Shown here piece by piece: positions 30,716 through 38,674 of a stretch of 64,000 nt of DNA. Below the pieces are notes generated by a model, which made no database searches, had not been told where the DNA came from, and was given only the letters and a program-made list of their open reading frames with translations. How positions within the stretch are numbered: position 1 is the first letter of the stretch; every line of letters starts with the position of its first letter. The DNA lies in contig NZ_JYIV01000023.1 of assembly GCF_000956405.1 (NCBI RefSeq), positions 97,844-161,843 on the forward strand, written 5' to 3'. The DNA comes from Microbacterium oxydans (lineage in GTDB: Bacteria; Actinomycetota; Actinomycetes; Actinomycetales; Microbacteriaceae). The position numbers and the translations under genes are program-made.

Positions 30716-31399
30716 CTATCGGAGCGGGTTGTTCAGCTCGGACAGCCGCAGAACGTAGCAATTGTCATCGGTCGGGCAAGCGATGAAAACGGTGAGCGCC
30801 ACCTCTTGCTGAGCTGTGATCGGATCGCCGTTCCAGGTGCCAGCGCGGTGACGGATGCCCTCGATCGTGTACGCAGTCGCGCCTTCGGGGAGTTGTCCGG
30901 GCCGTGCCTGCGAGCGCGCCTCAGGCCAGGCATCCGCCACGTACATCGACGTGATCTCCAGACGTTGCGTCGTCGCGTACTGACGCAGCTGCACCCATGC
31001 GTTCTGCGTCGGCAGGTAGGTGGCGATGTCGGCCGCGAGCCCCGGCTGCTCGGCACCGGTCGGATCGGCGACGTCGAGGATGACGTCAGTGTAGTTGAGG
31101 GGAACGAAACCGATGCCGGTGTCCCACGTGAACAGCGCCGTCGCGACGCTGCCTGCGAACGTCTCTGCATCTCGAGAGGGCAGGATCGTCGGAAGTCGCG
31201 GTGCCGTGGTGGCAGGTCGACGAGACTGCTCGGTGGTCGGCGCGGCGCTCGCCGAGGTCGGCTCCGGCGAGTCCTCCGGCTCGGGTGATCCGGTGATGAG
31301 TCCGTAGGTGCCGACAGCGACGACGAGAACGGCCATCACCGCGACGGCGATCTGTGCGACCAGGGTGCGGCGTGAACGGGGAGCCTTCAGGTGCTTCAT
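30716..31399 (-). CDS. TcpC/TraM-like conjugation protein with N-terminal anchor
   Basis: A 227-aa protein: basic N-terminus, one transmembrane segment (about residues 15-37, QIAVAVMAVLVVAVGTYGLITG), a Pro/Ser/Thr linker to about 75, then a soluble NTF2-like-looking domain (SVATALFTWDTGIGF ... TVFIACPTDDNCYVLRLSEL). The layout matches VirB8-like TcpC proteins that brace the channel outside the membrane. It lies in the transfer operon before the muralytic gene. Confidence 0.72.
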   Translation of the reverse strand: MKHLKAPRSRRTLVAQIAVAVMAVLVVAVGTYGLITGSPEPEDSPEPTSASAAPTTEQSRRPATTAPRLPTILPSRDAETFAGSVATALFTWDTGIGFVPLNYTDVILDVADPTGAEQPGLAADIATYLPTQNAWVQLRQYATTQRLEITSMYVADAWPEARSQARPGQLPEGATAYTIEGIRHRAGTWNGDPITAQQEVALTVFIACPTDDNCYVLRLSELNNPLR

Positions 31400-31429
31400 G
31401 CCGGGTAGGTGCGCAGCCCTGACCCCTGG

Positions 31430-32437
31430 TCAGATCGCGCGAAGGCTCCGCGCTGTCGTCTCGGTGTCTGAGCCGGCGTCGTTTCGAAATGCTCGGAGCT
31501 GCGCAGCGACGTCGACCGTGGCATCAACGACGTGGAGGAAGAGGTCGACCTCGGCGTCGCTGAGCTGTTGAGCCAGGTCGTCGACGGTGAAGTGCCGCCA
31601 CCAGCCGTCGAGCTCCGTCCACGTCACGACGAACGCGCGCACGGGCCACGGATCATCACCGTCCGTACGTGCAGCGGGGCTTGGCGACGGGCGTCGCTTG
31701 GGCATCCGCTTGCCTTTGATGCGAGCCAGGGCTTCCTCGGCGAGTTTCGCCACGTTCGCCCCGCTCGCGCCGGGCTGCGCCGCAGCGACGAGTTGGCGTG
31801 CCCGCTCGTAGCTCGGGTGCACGGCTGACCCGGATCCGATGAGCTCCAGCTCGGCTGCGACGCCCTCGCGCACGGACTGGGGCTGGGTCTCATCGTCGAC
31901 GAGGCGCTGGAGGTAATTGATCTTCTCGAGCGTGGTGTGGGAGGGGCCATCTGGGATCATCGCAGCGGCCTGTTCGCGTGCGTCGCCCACAGCCTCTGAC
32001 GGTGCAGCAAAATTTGCGGCACCGTCATCTCCGGGCTGGTTCTCCCTGCTGAAGCGCGACGCTTCCTGGCGGCGAGCGGCATCCTCTGCCATCAGCGTCT
32101 TGATCTCTCGGTACAGAGTCGCGTTCTCCAATTGAGTGAGCGGCTTGTGGAGCACATTGTCGTCTTGCTCGGCAAGCAGGTACCCAAGGTCTCCCGAGAT
32201 GCCCGAACGCACCCACACTTTGACGTGCAGCCACCCGAGTTGCTTGATCGCGGCCAGTCGCCGTGCACCGCAGACGAGGATCCCTTCTGGCGTGACGGTT
32301 ATCGGTTGCAGCAGGCCGTCCCGCTCGATTGACGCGGCAAGCGAGGCGAGGTCGCCGAGTTCCGTCCGGTGGCGTCGCCCGACGCGAATGGAGTCGACCG
32401 ACCGTTCCAGTTCGATATGCCCGTGGTCCGTGCTCAT
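31430..32437 (-). CDS. ParB-like (ParB/Srx N-terminal domain) protein
   Basis: A 335-aa protein; residues ~10-75 form a ParB-like nuclease/CTPase fold (SIRVGRRHRTELGDLASLAASIERDGLLQPITVTPEGILVCGARRLAAIKQLGW), with the GARR motif in place. Residues 85-200 are helical, like the DNA-binding part. No partner ParA gene is nearby, so it may act in ICE stability or transcription. It overlaps the 283-aa upstream gene by ATGA. Confidence 0.82.
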   Translation of the reverse strand: MSTDHGHIELERSVDSIRVGRRHRTELGDLASLAASIERDGLLQPITVTPEGILVCGARRLAAIKQLGWLHVKVWVRSGISGDLGYLLAEQDDNVLHKPLTQLENATLYREIKTLMAEDAARRQEASRFSRENQPGDDGAANFAAPSEAVGDAREQAAAMIPDGPSHTTLEKINYLQRLVDDETQPQSVREGVAAELELIGSGSAVHPSYERARQLVAAAQPGASGANVAKLAEEALARIKGKRMPKRRPSPSPAARTDGDDPWPVRAFVVTWTELDGWWRHFTVDDLAQQLSDAEVDLFLHVVDATVDVAAQLRAFRNDAGSDTETTARSLRAI

Positions 32438-33285
32438 CGCCTGCCCCCGTGCGTGGGCGTGGACATCGCGATCGTCATCACCAAGTCGTCGTCACTGAGC
32501 AATGCGGGCAGCGAGTCGCCGACGATCAGACGGAACAGGATGCCGCGACCGGTGCTGGTCGACCGGTATGCAGGATGTGGATGCCCGAGCAGCACACGCA
32601 GCAGTGCCGCCCACGAGTCGGCAGGCAGATCGAGCAGCGCTCGGGCGTGCTTGTCGCGGCGCAGCAGCTCGCAGGCGCTCTGTCGAGACCCGGCCCGCGC
32701 GACCGCGGCGCAGACGTACTCGATCGCTGCGCGCGCAGTGCTCTCCGGCCATCCCAATGTCGTGAACAGGACGATCGACAGTTCGATCGCACGCTGGGCA
32801 GTGTCCACGTCCTCGGGTGCATCGGAGGCGTCGTCGTCTTGAGTGCTCGGATAGTCGTCTCGGACGTGGAAAGCCGGATGGTAATCGGCCAGCGGAGTCT
32901 CTCGATCGGCGAACCGTTCGGGGTCGTGAAACGCGGAGACGTGCGGGCGGCGAGCTTGGTGAGTCGCGCACAGCAAGCCTTGCCCGCGCTCCTCGGCGAT
33001 GCAGGTGATTTGAACACCGCGAGTGACGACGGCCCACGGATCGTCTGCTTCTCGTGCGGAGCGGGTGCGCATGACATCGAATGCTGCCGACGCTGCCTCC
33101 CAGGGGTCGAGGCCGTGCTTACGTGCCAAGGCGCCGTACTTTTCGGCCGAGAACACGGCGAGATCAGCGGCAACGCGGTCGTGCGCCCAGGCGCGAGCAC
33201 CCGCGTGATGCAGGCGATTGAGCAGGGCGCGCAGCCCTTCGCTCGTTCTGTAATCCTCGCGCGCCGGTGAGCTGTGATGGGTCAT
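32434..33285 (-). CDS. Conserved ICE protein of unknown function
   Basis: A 283-aa protein, cytosolic, helical, no recognised domain. ATG 33285 has AGGAGG directly upstream. The middle region ATRGVQITCIAEERGQGLLC and the C-terminal RDKHARALLDLPADSWAALLRVLLG are globular, and RILFRLIVGDSLPALLSDDDLVMTIA may be a further helix bundle. It is part of the replication/stability block (primase, DUF2637, ParB), so a role there is likely. Confidence 0.7.
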   Translation of the reverse strand: MTHHSSPAREDYRTSEGLRALLNRLHHAGARAWAHDRVAADLAVFSAEKYGALARKHGLDPWEAASAAFDVMRTRSAREADDPWAVVTRGVQITCIAEERGQGLLCATHQARRPHVSAFHDPERFADRETPLADYHPAFHVRDDYPSTQDDDASDAPEDVDTAQRAIELSIVLFTTLGWPESTARAAIEYVCAAVARAGSRQSACELLRRDKHARALLDLPADSWAALLRVLLGHPHPAYRSTSTGRGILFRLIVGDSLPALLSDDDLVMTIAMSTPTHGGRR

Positions 33286-33386
33286 GTCGAAGGCACCTCC
33301 TGACACGCAGGTGCGCACGCGCTCCGCAGCTGCGGAGGTCTTGGATGCCGGTGAAGTGCCCATCAGGTCGTTTCACGCTTTGTTGT

Positions 33387-33755
33387 TCAGGCTGCGCCGA
33401 CCGCGCCGCGCTCTGCTCCGCGTCGCGAGGAACCGTGTCCGAACGCGGACACGGGCGGGAGCCGGCGCGCCCGCTCCGCAATGCCGCGGATGCTGGTCGT
33501 CGTCGCCGCACGGGTGCGTCGATGTAGCTCAGCTTGGAAGGTGATGCCCGCTCCTGCCATGCGGGAACCGCCGTGTGCGATCAGATCTGTCGGGCGCACC
33601 CACTCGACGCCGCGGCCGCGGTATGACGCAGGATCCAGTGTCGCGGCGCGATGGTGACGACGGACGCTTGTTGCTTCGACGGTCTCGGGCACGGTCGCGA
33701 CGCTGTCGCCATCTCGATCAGCGATGCGCGTCGTTTCGTTCTCGATCTCGCTCAT
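33387..33755 (-). CDS. Small basic ICE protein of unknown function
   Basis: A 122-aa protein, Arg-rich. The central part (about residues 50-100: VEWVRPTDLIAHGGSRMAGAGITFQAELHRRTR ... RRLPPVSAFG) is like short proteins conserved beside DUF2637 genes in actinobacterial ICEs (recalled, not searched). It overlaps the DUF2637 gene by ATGA. Role unknown. The opposite strand of this gene contains a misleading tRNA-like stretch (see rejected items). Confidence 0.6.
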   Translation of the reverse strand: MSEIENETTRIADRDGDSVATVPETVEATSVRRHHRAATLDPASYRGRGVEWVRPTDLIAHGGSRMAGAGITFQAELHRRTRAATTTSIRGIAERARRLPPVSAFGHGSSRRGAERGAVGAA

Positions 33756-34360
33756 GGCGGTCCCTCCTCGGATGTGGCGGATGCGGCGTCCATCCGTTCC
33801 TGCTCGATAGGTGCGCTGGCGAACCAGCGGCCCACCGTCGACGGGTGAACGTCAAGTTCGCGGGCGATCCGCTTGTTCGACCATCCCTCCGCCCGAAATG
33901 CCGCTGCGCGCTCCTGCGGCGAGACCGACGTCACCGACTCGCTCGGACCTACGGTTTCTGGCGCGCGGATCAGGAGCACCGTCAGATGAGTGATCGCAAG
34001 CAAGACCACCGGTGGCACGGCTGCGACGGCCGCGGCGAGGAAGCCGGGCACGTCTGAATCGGCGGCGACGACGGCATGAAGCGAGTTCGCGGTCACGGAT
34101 ACTGACGCAGCGCCCGCGAGGAGCGTCCATGGATACCAGGCGGCTCGTGCATCGGCGAGGGCGACGACGGCGACAGTCGAGACGACGATGACCCCGTCGA
34201 CGATGAGCGGCCATGCCCACGCCTGCCCGTCGCCGATTCCTGAGCGCGCGGCAAGGTCCGCAAGCGAGGTGAATGACAGCCAGAACGCTCCGGCGGCGAT
34301 GAATACCGTGCCCGCGACGGCTGTCATGACGGCCACCCGTCGCCCCCCGATATTCCTCAT
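33752..34360 (-). CDS. DUF2637 membrane protein with C-terminal helix-turn-helix
   Basis: A 202-aa protein: four hydrophobic segments in residues 9-130 (VAVMTAVAGTVFIAAGAFWL; AWPLIVDGVIVVSTVAVVAL; WTLLAGAASVSVTANSLHA; PPVVLLAITHLTVLLI), then a cytosolic HTH (about 150-185, ERAAAFRAEGWSNKRIARELDVHPSTVGRWF). DUF2637 proteins occur in conjugative plasmids (Spd-type) and ICEs of actinobacteria. The HTH suggests membrane-linked DNA contact. Confidence 0.78.
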   Translation of the reverse strand: MRNIGGRRVAVMTAVAGTVFIAAGAFWLSFTSLADLAARSGIGDGQAWAWPLIVDGVIVVSTVAVVALADARAAWYPWTLLAGAASVSVTANSLHAVVAADSDVPGFLAAAVAAVPPVVLLAITHLTVLLIRAPETVGPSESVTSVSPQERAAAFRAEGWSNKRIARELDVHPSTVGRWFASAPIEQERMDAASATSEEGPP

Positions 34361-35274
34361 GCCAGTGCCCGTGACTCTGTGCCACTTGATGGCCTGTGTG
34401 GTGTCGCCGACGACGCAGGAGCTAGCTGCCTGGCCGGTGCGCCCTGAACACTTCGGTAGGCAGAGCGGACGGTCGTCGTCACCTCGCGCTCAGTGAGCCC
34501 GGCCTGCGCACCGGCCGCCGTCAGCGCATCGAGCGCTTCGAACGGGGGAACACTCTGCTCCGCCATCCGGCAAGCGGCCCAGAAGACCCCGTGGTTACGT
34601 TCGCCTTCCTGCCTCCGAGTAACCCACTCGGCGAGACGCTGCACATCGCCCGATCGTATCGCCGACTCGCCGCTACGGGCCTGATCCAGCCTGTGGGGAG
34701 GATCGAGGAAGTCGCGAAGTCGCTCCGCGTTGAACCCATGCACGTTTTCACTGGCGAGCCGAAGGACCTCATACCACCGCCGACGCCCGTCGATCACTCG
34801 ACTTGACGGCGGAACGATGATGTAACCGCCGTCGCCGCGGAAGTCGATGCCCGCTCGTGCGCATTGCCAGGACCGCTGCTCCGACCCGCTCGCCGCGGGG
34901 AAGTACAGATGCAAACCGTCAGACGGGGTTCGCACCGCAGCAGTCCAGCCGTCCACGAGACCTTCGGCTCGCGCGCGATCCAACGCTTCGTAGCCATCGA
35001 CGGGGCCGTGCACATCAACGTCAACCACGACGAGGCCCGATGCGGCGCCGGTCGGGATTCCGATGTTCGCGCTGGGTACCGCCGTCCACCATCGCCGCAC
35101 CAGCACAGAGTTCGTGCTGGCGGCGTGAAATCCTCCAGCCACCGCGGGGCGCTTCCCGCGCGCAGCGCACGGGAACACGGGGATGCCGTGAGCCGCGTAA
35201 GCGAGCGCGCTCTCAGCTGTCGAGAGCCCGCGGCCCGAGCCATCGAGTGTCTGAGCGAACGCGGCGGCGTTCAT
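34357..35274 (-). CDS. Bifunctional DNA primase/polymerase (Prim-Pol)
   Basis: A 305-aa Prim-Pol protein: AYAAHGIPVFPCAARGKRPAVAGGFHAA at about residues 25-55, catalytic acid region VVVDVDVHGPVDG (about 90), GLHLYFPA and GIDFRGDGGYIIVPPS. It would prime the complementary strand after conjugative transfer. There is no helicase domain, so it relies on others. ATGA overlap on both sides. Confidence 0.85.
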   Translation of the reverse strand: MNAAAFAQTLDGSGRGLSTAESALAYAAHGIPVFPCAARGKRPAVAGGFHAASTNSVLVRRWWTAVPSANIGIPTGAASGLVVVDVDVHGPVDGYEALDRARAEGLVDGWTAAVRTPSDGLHLYFPAASGSEQRSWQCARAGIDFRGDGGYIIVPPSSRVIDGRRRWYEVLRLASENVHGFNAERLRDFLDPPHRLDQARSGESAIRSGDVQRLAEWVTRRQEGERNHGVFWAACRMAEQSVPPFEALDALTAAGAQAGLTEREVTTTVRSAYRSVQGAPARQLAPASSATPHRPSSGTESRALA

Positions 35275-36356
35275 CGCAGCGTCCGCGATTCGGTCAGAGC
35301 CGCACGCTGCGCGTCCGTCGAGGTCACCGGTGCATGGCTCGCGCGGTTCGAGATGGGCGCACCGGTCCGCGTCGACGCACGTTCAAGTCCTGGCGGGGTA
35401 CCGTCGCCGAGCATCTCGGTGTCGAGCTGGTCCAGAATTCTCATGGCAGCGGCGCGGACCCGTTCGCCCGTTGCGCGGACGATCTCGGCTGGCTCCTGCC
35501 CGTCCACCTGCGCTGCCCAGGTCGACACGTACGGAATCGTGTAGTCACTGGTATCTATGCCGTGGGTGGCACCGATCATGAGCGCGACCGACTCGGCCTC
35601 CACCTCGCCGATACCACGATGCCGTCTCACCACATCCTGATCCGGGCCGTGCATGAGCACGTGAGCGAGTTCGTGGGCGAGCGTCTTCACACGCGCTGCG
35701 GGATCCATGTTCTTGCGGACCTTGACCGTCTTCTCGGTGTAGTCCGTGACGCCGTTCGCGCCAAAGATCATGTCCTCGTGCTCCACATCGAGTACAGCAA
35801 ACCCGGCAGAGGTGATTTGCTGAGCGAGGCCTTCCCAGAGTCGGGATGGAGCCTCGCCCTTCAGCAGAGTCGGCGTCGGCGGCGTCGGAAACGCGTCGCC
35901 GGAAGTCTGGGAGGCATCCCACACGTACGCGGGGCGAACACCGATTATCTTCGAGCGCACAATCTCGCCGGGACGCGGCTTCTCGAACCGATTGAGTCGT
36001 CGCCACGACGCCGGATCAGATGGACTTGATGAAGCAAAGCGACCGGTGACGGGGGCGAGGATCTGATAGCCGGGCTGGCCCTTCTCTACTTGGCGCCCCA
36101 GCTTCTGCCACTGCTTGTACCCGGCGACGCATGACGGCATCGGCTCCGATACGAGTCCTGCCTCGTACGCCATGGAGTGCTGTATCCAGATCAGCAAGGT
36201 GTTGTTGAAGGAGCGGCTGCGGAATCGGGCCGCGAAGGTGAGGACTTTCGCCCAATCGTCCCCAGACACAAGCCGATCGACGGCATCCGCCAGCTTCTCG
36301 TGGACCTCGTCAAGCTTGGCTTCGCGCGCTGCGCGACGATCTTCGGTCGCGACCAT
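35271..36356 (-). CDS. ArdC-like ssDNA-binding/zincin protein
   Basis: A 361-aa two-domain protein. The N-terminal ArdC ssDNA-binding domain spans about residues 5-150 (FAARFRSRSFNNTLLIWIQHS, YKQWQKLGRQVEKGQPGYQILAPV). The C-terminal zincin domain has HELAH in VKTLAHELAHVLMHG and a third ligand in GEVEAESVALMIGATHG. ArdC-type proteins protect incoming single strands from restriction. ATG 36356 follows GGAGG. It is the first gene of the ~18-kb leftward transfer operon, so it enters the recipient programme early. Confidence 0.82.
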   Translation of the reverse strand: MVATEDRRAAREAKLDEVHEKLADAVDRLVSGDDWAKVLTFAARFRSRSFNNTLLIWIQHSMAYEAGLVSEPMPSCVAGYKQWQKLGRQVEKGQPGYQILAPVTGRFASSSPSDPASWRRLNRFEKPRPGEIVRSKIIGVRPAYVWDASQTSGDAFPTPPTPTLLKGEAPSRLWEGLAQQITSAGFAVLDVEHEDMIFGANGVTDYTEKTVKVRKNMDPAARVKTLAHELAHVLMHGPDQDVVRRHRGIGEVEAESVALMIGATHGIDTSDYTIPYVSTWAAQVDGQEPAEIVRATGERVRAAAMRILDQLDTEMLGDGTPPGLERASTRTGAPISNRASHAPVTSTDAQRAALTESRTLR

Positions 36357-36543
36357 CGGATGGCCTCCTCTCTGGGACGCCGCAACCGGGAGGGGCGCGG
36401 CGACACACCAGAGAGGTGGGCGCGGGCGCCCGCGAGAGAACGATGAGAGATGCGGCCGCACGGCTCGTGCACGCTCGTTGCGCGCGAGCTTGGCAGAGCG
36501 CGCAATCGTCATCGTCCTGATTCTGGGCATCGTTCACCTCCCT

Positions 36544-36687
36544 TTGAGCAGGAGTGCGATCACGCCACGTCACGAGCGTTGAGCATGCTCAAACGGCCTG
36601 GGGTCTTAGTTCTAACATCGACGTTGAGCATGCGCAACTGTTGATTTGGTCATGCTCAACGGGTAGATTGAGCATGCACAAAGGAGG
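36544..36687. promoter_or_regulatory. Operator array in the divergent ardC/XRE control region
   Basis: Four copies of a 14-bp palindrome (best: TTGAGCATGCTCAA) lie at 36579-36592 (perfect), 36624-36637 (TTGAGCATGCGCAA), 36646-36659 (TTGGTCATGCTCAA) and 36668-36681 (TTGAGCATGCACAA). Starts are 45, 22 and 22 bp apart, so the last three sit on one helix face. A half site TTGAGCA is at 36544-36550. The last copy touches the AAGGAGG ribosome site of the XRE gene at 36697. These are almost certainly the binding sites of that regulator, controlling it and possibly ardC. The rest of 36357-36696 shows no gene. Confidence 0.85.
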
Positions 36688-36696
36688 TCAGCGAGC

Positions 36697-37125
36697 ATGG
36701 CCGAAGACGAGAGCAAGGATGCGGCAGCGGATCTCGCGAAACGCCTGCGGCTACTGCTTGACGTCGCGATCGCGGAGTCTGGTGCTGAACCGACGTACTC
36801 GCAGATTGCCGCCTACTTGGGTGACCGCGGCACCAACCTGTCGAGATCGCGCTGGACCTACATGGTGAACGGCCACCGGTACGTGCAAGACCCAGAGGTG
36901 TTTGAGGGGCTGGCGGCATTCTTTGACGTCGACGCCGACTTCCTGTTGGGCGCGGACGGGGCCGCGGTCCCAGCAAAAGTTAGCGCGCAGCTAGACCTTG
37001 TGCGCTCGATGCGCGCTGCGAAGGTCAAGACCTACGCGGCTCGCACCCTTGGAGATATCTCGCCGAGAGCACTCCAAGCCATCAGTAAGTTCCTAGATGA
37101 GGAAATGGCGCACGCAGTCGAGTAG
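36697..37125 (+). CDS. XRE-type repressor of the ICE control operon
   Basis: A 142-aa regulator. The N-terminal HTH is at about residues 14-80 (YSQIAAYLGDRGTNLSRSRWTYMVNGHRYVQDPEVFEGLAAFFDVDADFLLG), like EspR-type regulators with an extended helix before the HTH, and a C-terminal helical dimerisation part is at 95-140. Its AAGGAGG ribosome site is nine bases from ATG. Four palindromes upstream imply strong autoregulation. It is coupled to the next gene (TAGTG overlap), encoding an ImmA/IrrE protease, as in ImmR/ImmA switches. Confidence 0.85.
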   Translation: MAEDESKDAAADLAKRLRLLLDVAIAESGAEPTYSQIAAYLGDRGTNLSRSRWTYMVNGHRYVQDPEVFEGLAAFFDVDADFLLGADGAAVPAKVSAQLDLVRSMRAAKVKTYAARTLGDISPRALQAISKFLDEEMAHAVE

Positions 37126-37652
37126 TGACGACGTCCCGCGAAGCGGAGTGGGCGCCGGTAGATGCCCTCGAAGAGAGTGAGCACACCGTGAATATGGATG
37201 AGGTCGTGACGACGGCCATCACGGATCTCGCCCTGGGTAGCGTCTTCACGTTTGATGACTTGCTTAGCGCTGTGAGACGGCGCAGACGACGGCGGCTCCG
37301 TGTCGTCGAGCTGAGTGCGTTGGGCGACCATGATGGCGTCTGCGCGATTTGGCTGACGACCGGAGCAGAGGACGTGATCCTTCATGCGCACAGCGACTCG
37401 GTCCTGCATCAACAACAGTTCGTGCTCCACGAGTTCGCTCACATACTGCTCGGACACTGCGACGGCGACGAATGTTCCGTCGTGGACGCTCTGCTGCCAG
37501 ACATCCCACCGCACACCAGAGCGCGTCTACTCAGACGCCAGGATTTCGACACCGACACCGAGATTGCAGCCGAGTCACTGGCAGACCGGCTCGCGGCGGG
37601 TATTCGGGGGTCTGTCTTCGCGGAGTCTCGTTATTCGGAAATCTTCGGATGA
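37125..37652 (+). CDS. ImmA/IrrE-type metalloprotease
   Basis: A 175-aa cytosolic zincin. HEFAH at about residues 102-106 (VLHEFAHILLGH) and a downstream acid in DTDTEIAAESLADRLA form the zinc site. ImmA-type enzymes cleave the XRE repressor encoded beside them and so induce the mobile element. GTG 37125 shares one base with the TAG of the repressor gene; an internal ATG at 37194 is an alternative start. It overlaps the next gene by ATGA. Confidence 0.82.
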   Translation: MTTSREAEWAPVDALEESEHTVNMDEVVTTAITDLALGSVFTFDDLLSAVRRRRRRRLRVVELSALGDHDGVCAIWLTTGAEDVILHAHSDSVLHQQQFVLHEFAHILLGHCDGDECSVVDALLPDIPPHTRARLLRRQDFDTDTEIAAESLADRLAAGIRGSVFAESRYSEIFG

Positions 37653-38674
37653 TCCAGACGCTCATCGCGACGCTCTTGTGGGTGCTCGTGGCGAGCCTGC
37701 TCATTTTTCGCCGCCGGCGGACGGACCGCAGTATTACCCACGCTGCCCTCACGATCGCTGTCGCCATGACACTCAACGTCGACGCCGTCTACGTCGCCGT
37801 CGATGGTTTGCTGGGATCGACGAATTACGGAATGCTGTTTTCGGATGGCCTTCTGATCATCGGGCTCTTCTTCCTCGGACGAGCGGCGATGAAGGCTGGC
37901 GAGTACCGTCCGCGGCTGGTGCGCGCAGCGGTCGGTCGCCCCGCATTGTTCACCGCACTCGTCGGCACAACAATGGCGTTCTTCCTCATCGATCGCGGGG
38001 CGACGACTGTGACCTTCATGCGCGACCTCGGTGCGCAGCCGTGGGTCGCGGCGTACTCGATCATTATGTTCACCTACTGCGGGATCATCTTGGGTGCGAT
38101 GCTCACACTGGCGATGAGGCAGTTCCGCATCGGTAAAGGGGCGCAGCTGATTCCCGCTTTGCTGCTTCTCATCGGCTCGAGCTCAGGTATCGCGCTCAGC
38201 GTCGCCGTGATCACCATGGATCTGGCGCACGTTACCGGTAATCTTCAATTCATGCGCTCCGTCAGCGCCGCGTACGGGCCGCTGTCTCTCCTCGCCTTTC
38301 TTTTCCTGTGTGCGGGCTTCGCCATGCAGCCGATGGTCCGCAACTTGCAGGAGCGGGCTCGTCGCGCGCGAACGGCCGAGATGTTGCAGCGACTCGACTC
38401 ACTGTGGCATCAGGCTGTGCGAGTGCGGCCAGGTCTCAGTACGGCGCAGTCTTCGACATCGCAAATCGAAGACGAAGAAAGCCGCCTCCACCGTGAGATC
38501 GTCGAGATCAGAGACGCGATGATCGACCCGCGTACTGCGTTCGAGCTCACTAAAGCGGAAGTGACGCTACTTGAGCAGGCGGAACGTCACCTCCTCGGAA
38601 GCAGCGGCGCAGATGCCAACGGAAAACCCGCGGTCGTTGCGCCGCGCTCTCCCGACGAACGAGATCGAACATGA
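37649..38674 (+). CDS. Polytopic membrane protein (MAB_1171c/DUF6545-like)
   Basis: A 341-aa protein with about seven hydrophobic segments in residues 1-225, starting MIQTLIATLLWVLVASLLIF and ending with LLAFLFLCAGFAMQPMV. A cytosolic helical tail follows (about 230-341, NLQERARRARTAEMLQRLDSLWHQAVRVRPG ... ESRLHREIVEIRDAMIDPR). This layout fits the MAB_1171c family, annotated as putative transporter but of unknown function; a membrane sensor is equally possible. It overlaps both flanking genes by ATGA, so it is part of the regulator operon. Confidence 0.7.
   Translation: MIQTLIATLLWVLVASLLIFRRRRTDRSITHAALTIAVAMTLNVDAVYVAVDGLLGSTNYGMLFSDGLLIIGLFFLGRAAMKAGEYRPRLVRAAVGRPALFTALVGTTMAFFLIDRGATTVTFMRDLGAQPWVAAYSIIMFTYCGIILGAMLTLAMRQFRIGKGAQLIPALLLLIGSSSGIALSVAVITMDLAHVTGNLQFMRSVSAAYGPLSLLAFLFLCAGFAMQPMVRNLQERARRARTAEMLQRLDSLWHQAVRVRPGLSTAQSSTSQIEDEESRLHREIVEIRDAMIDPRTAFELTKAEVTLLEQAERHLLGSSGADANGKPAVVAPRSPDERDRT

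Noticed and set aside
33512..33602. tRNA-like stretch on the + strand (GTAGCTCAGCTTGG, GGGTGCG/CGCACCC ends, CTGCCAT loop)
   Set aside because: The ends pair over 7 bp, but the D stem and anticodon stem do not pair and no TTC arm is present. The region is inside the 122-aa gene on the other strand.
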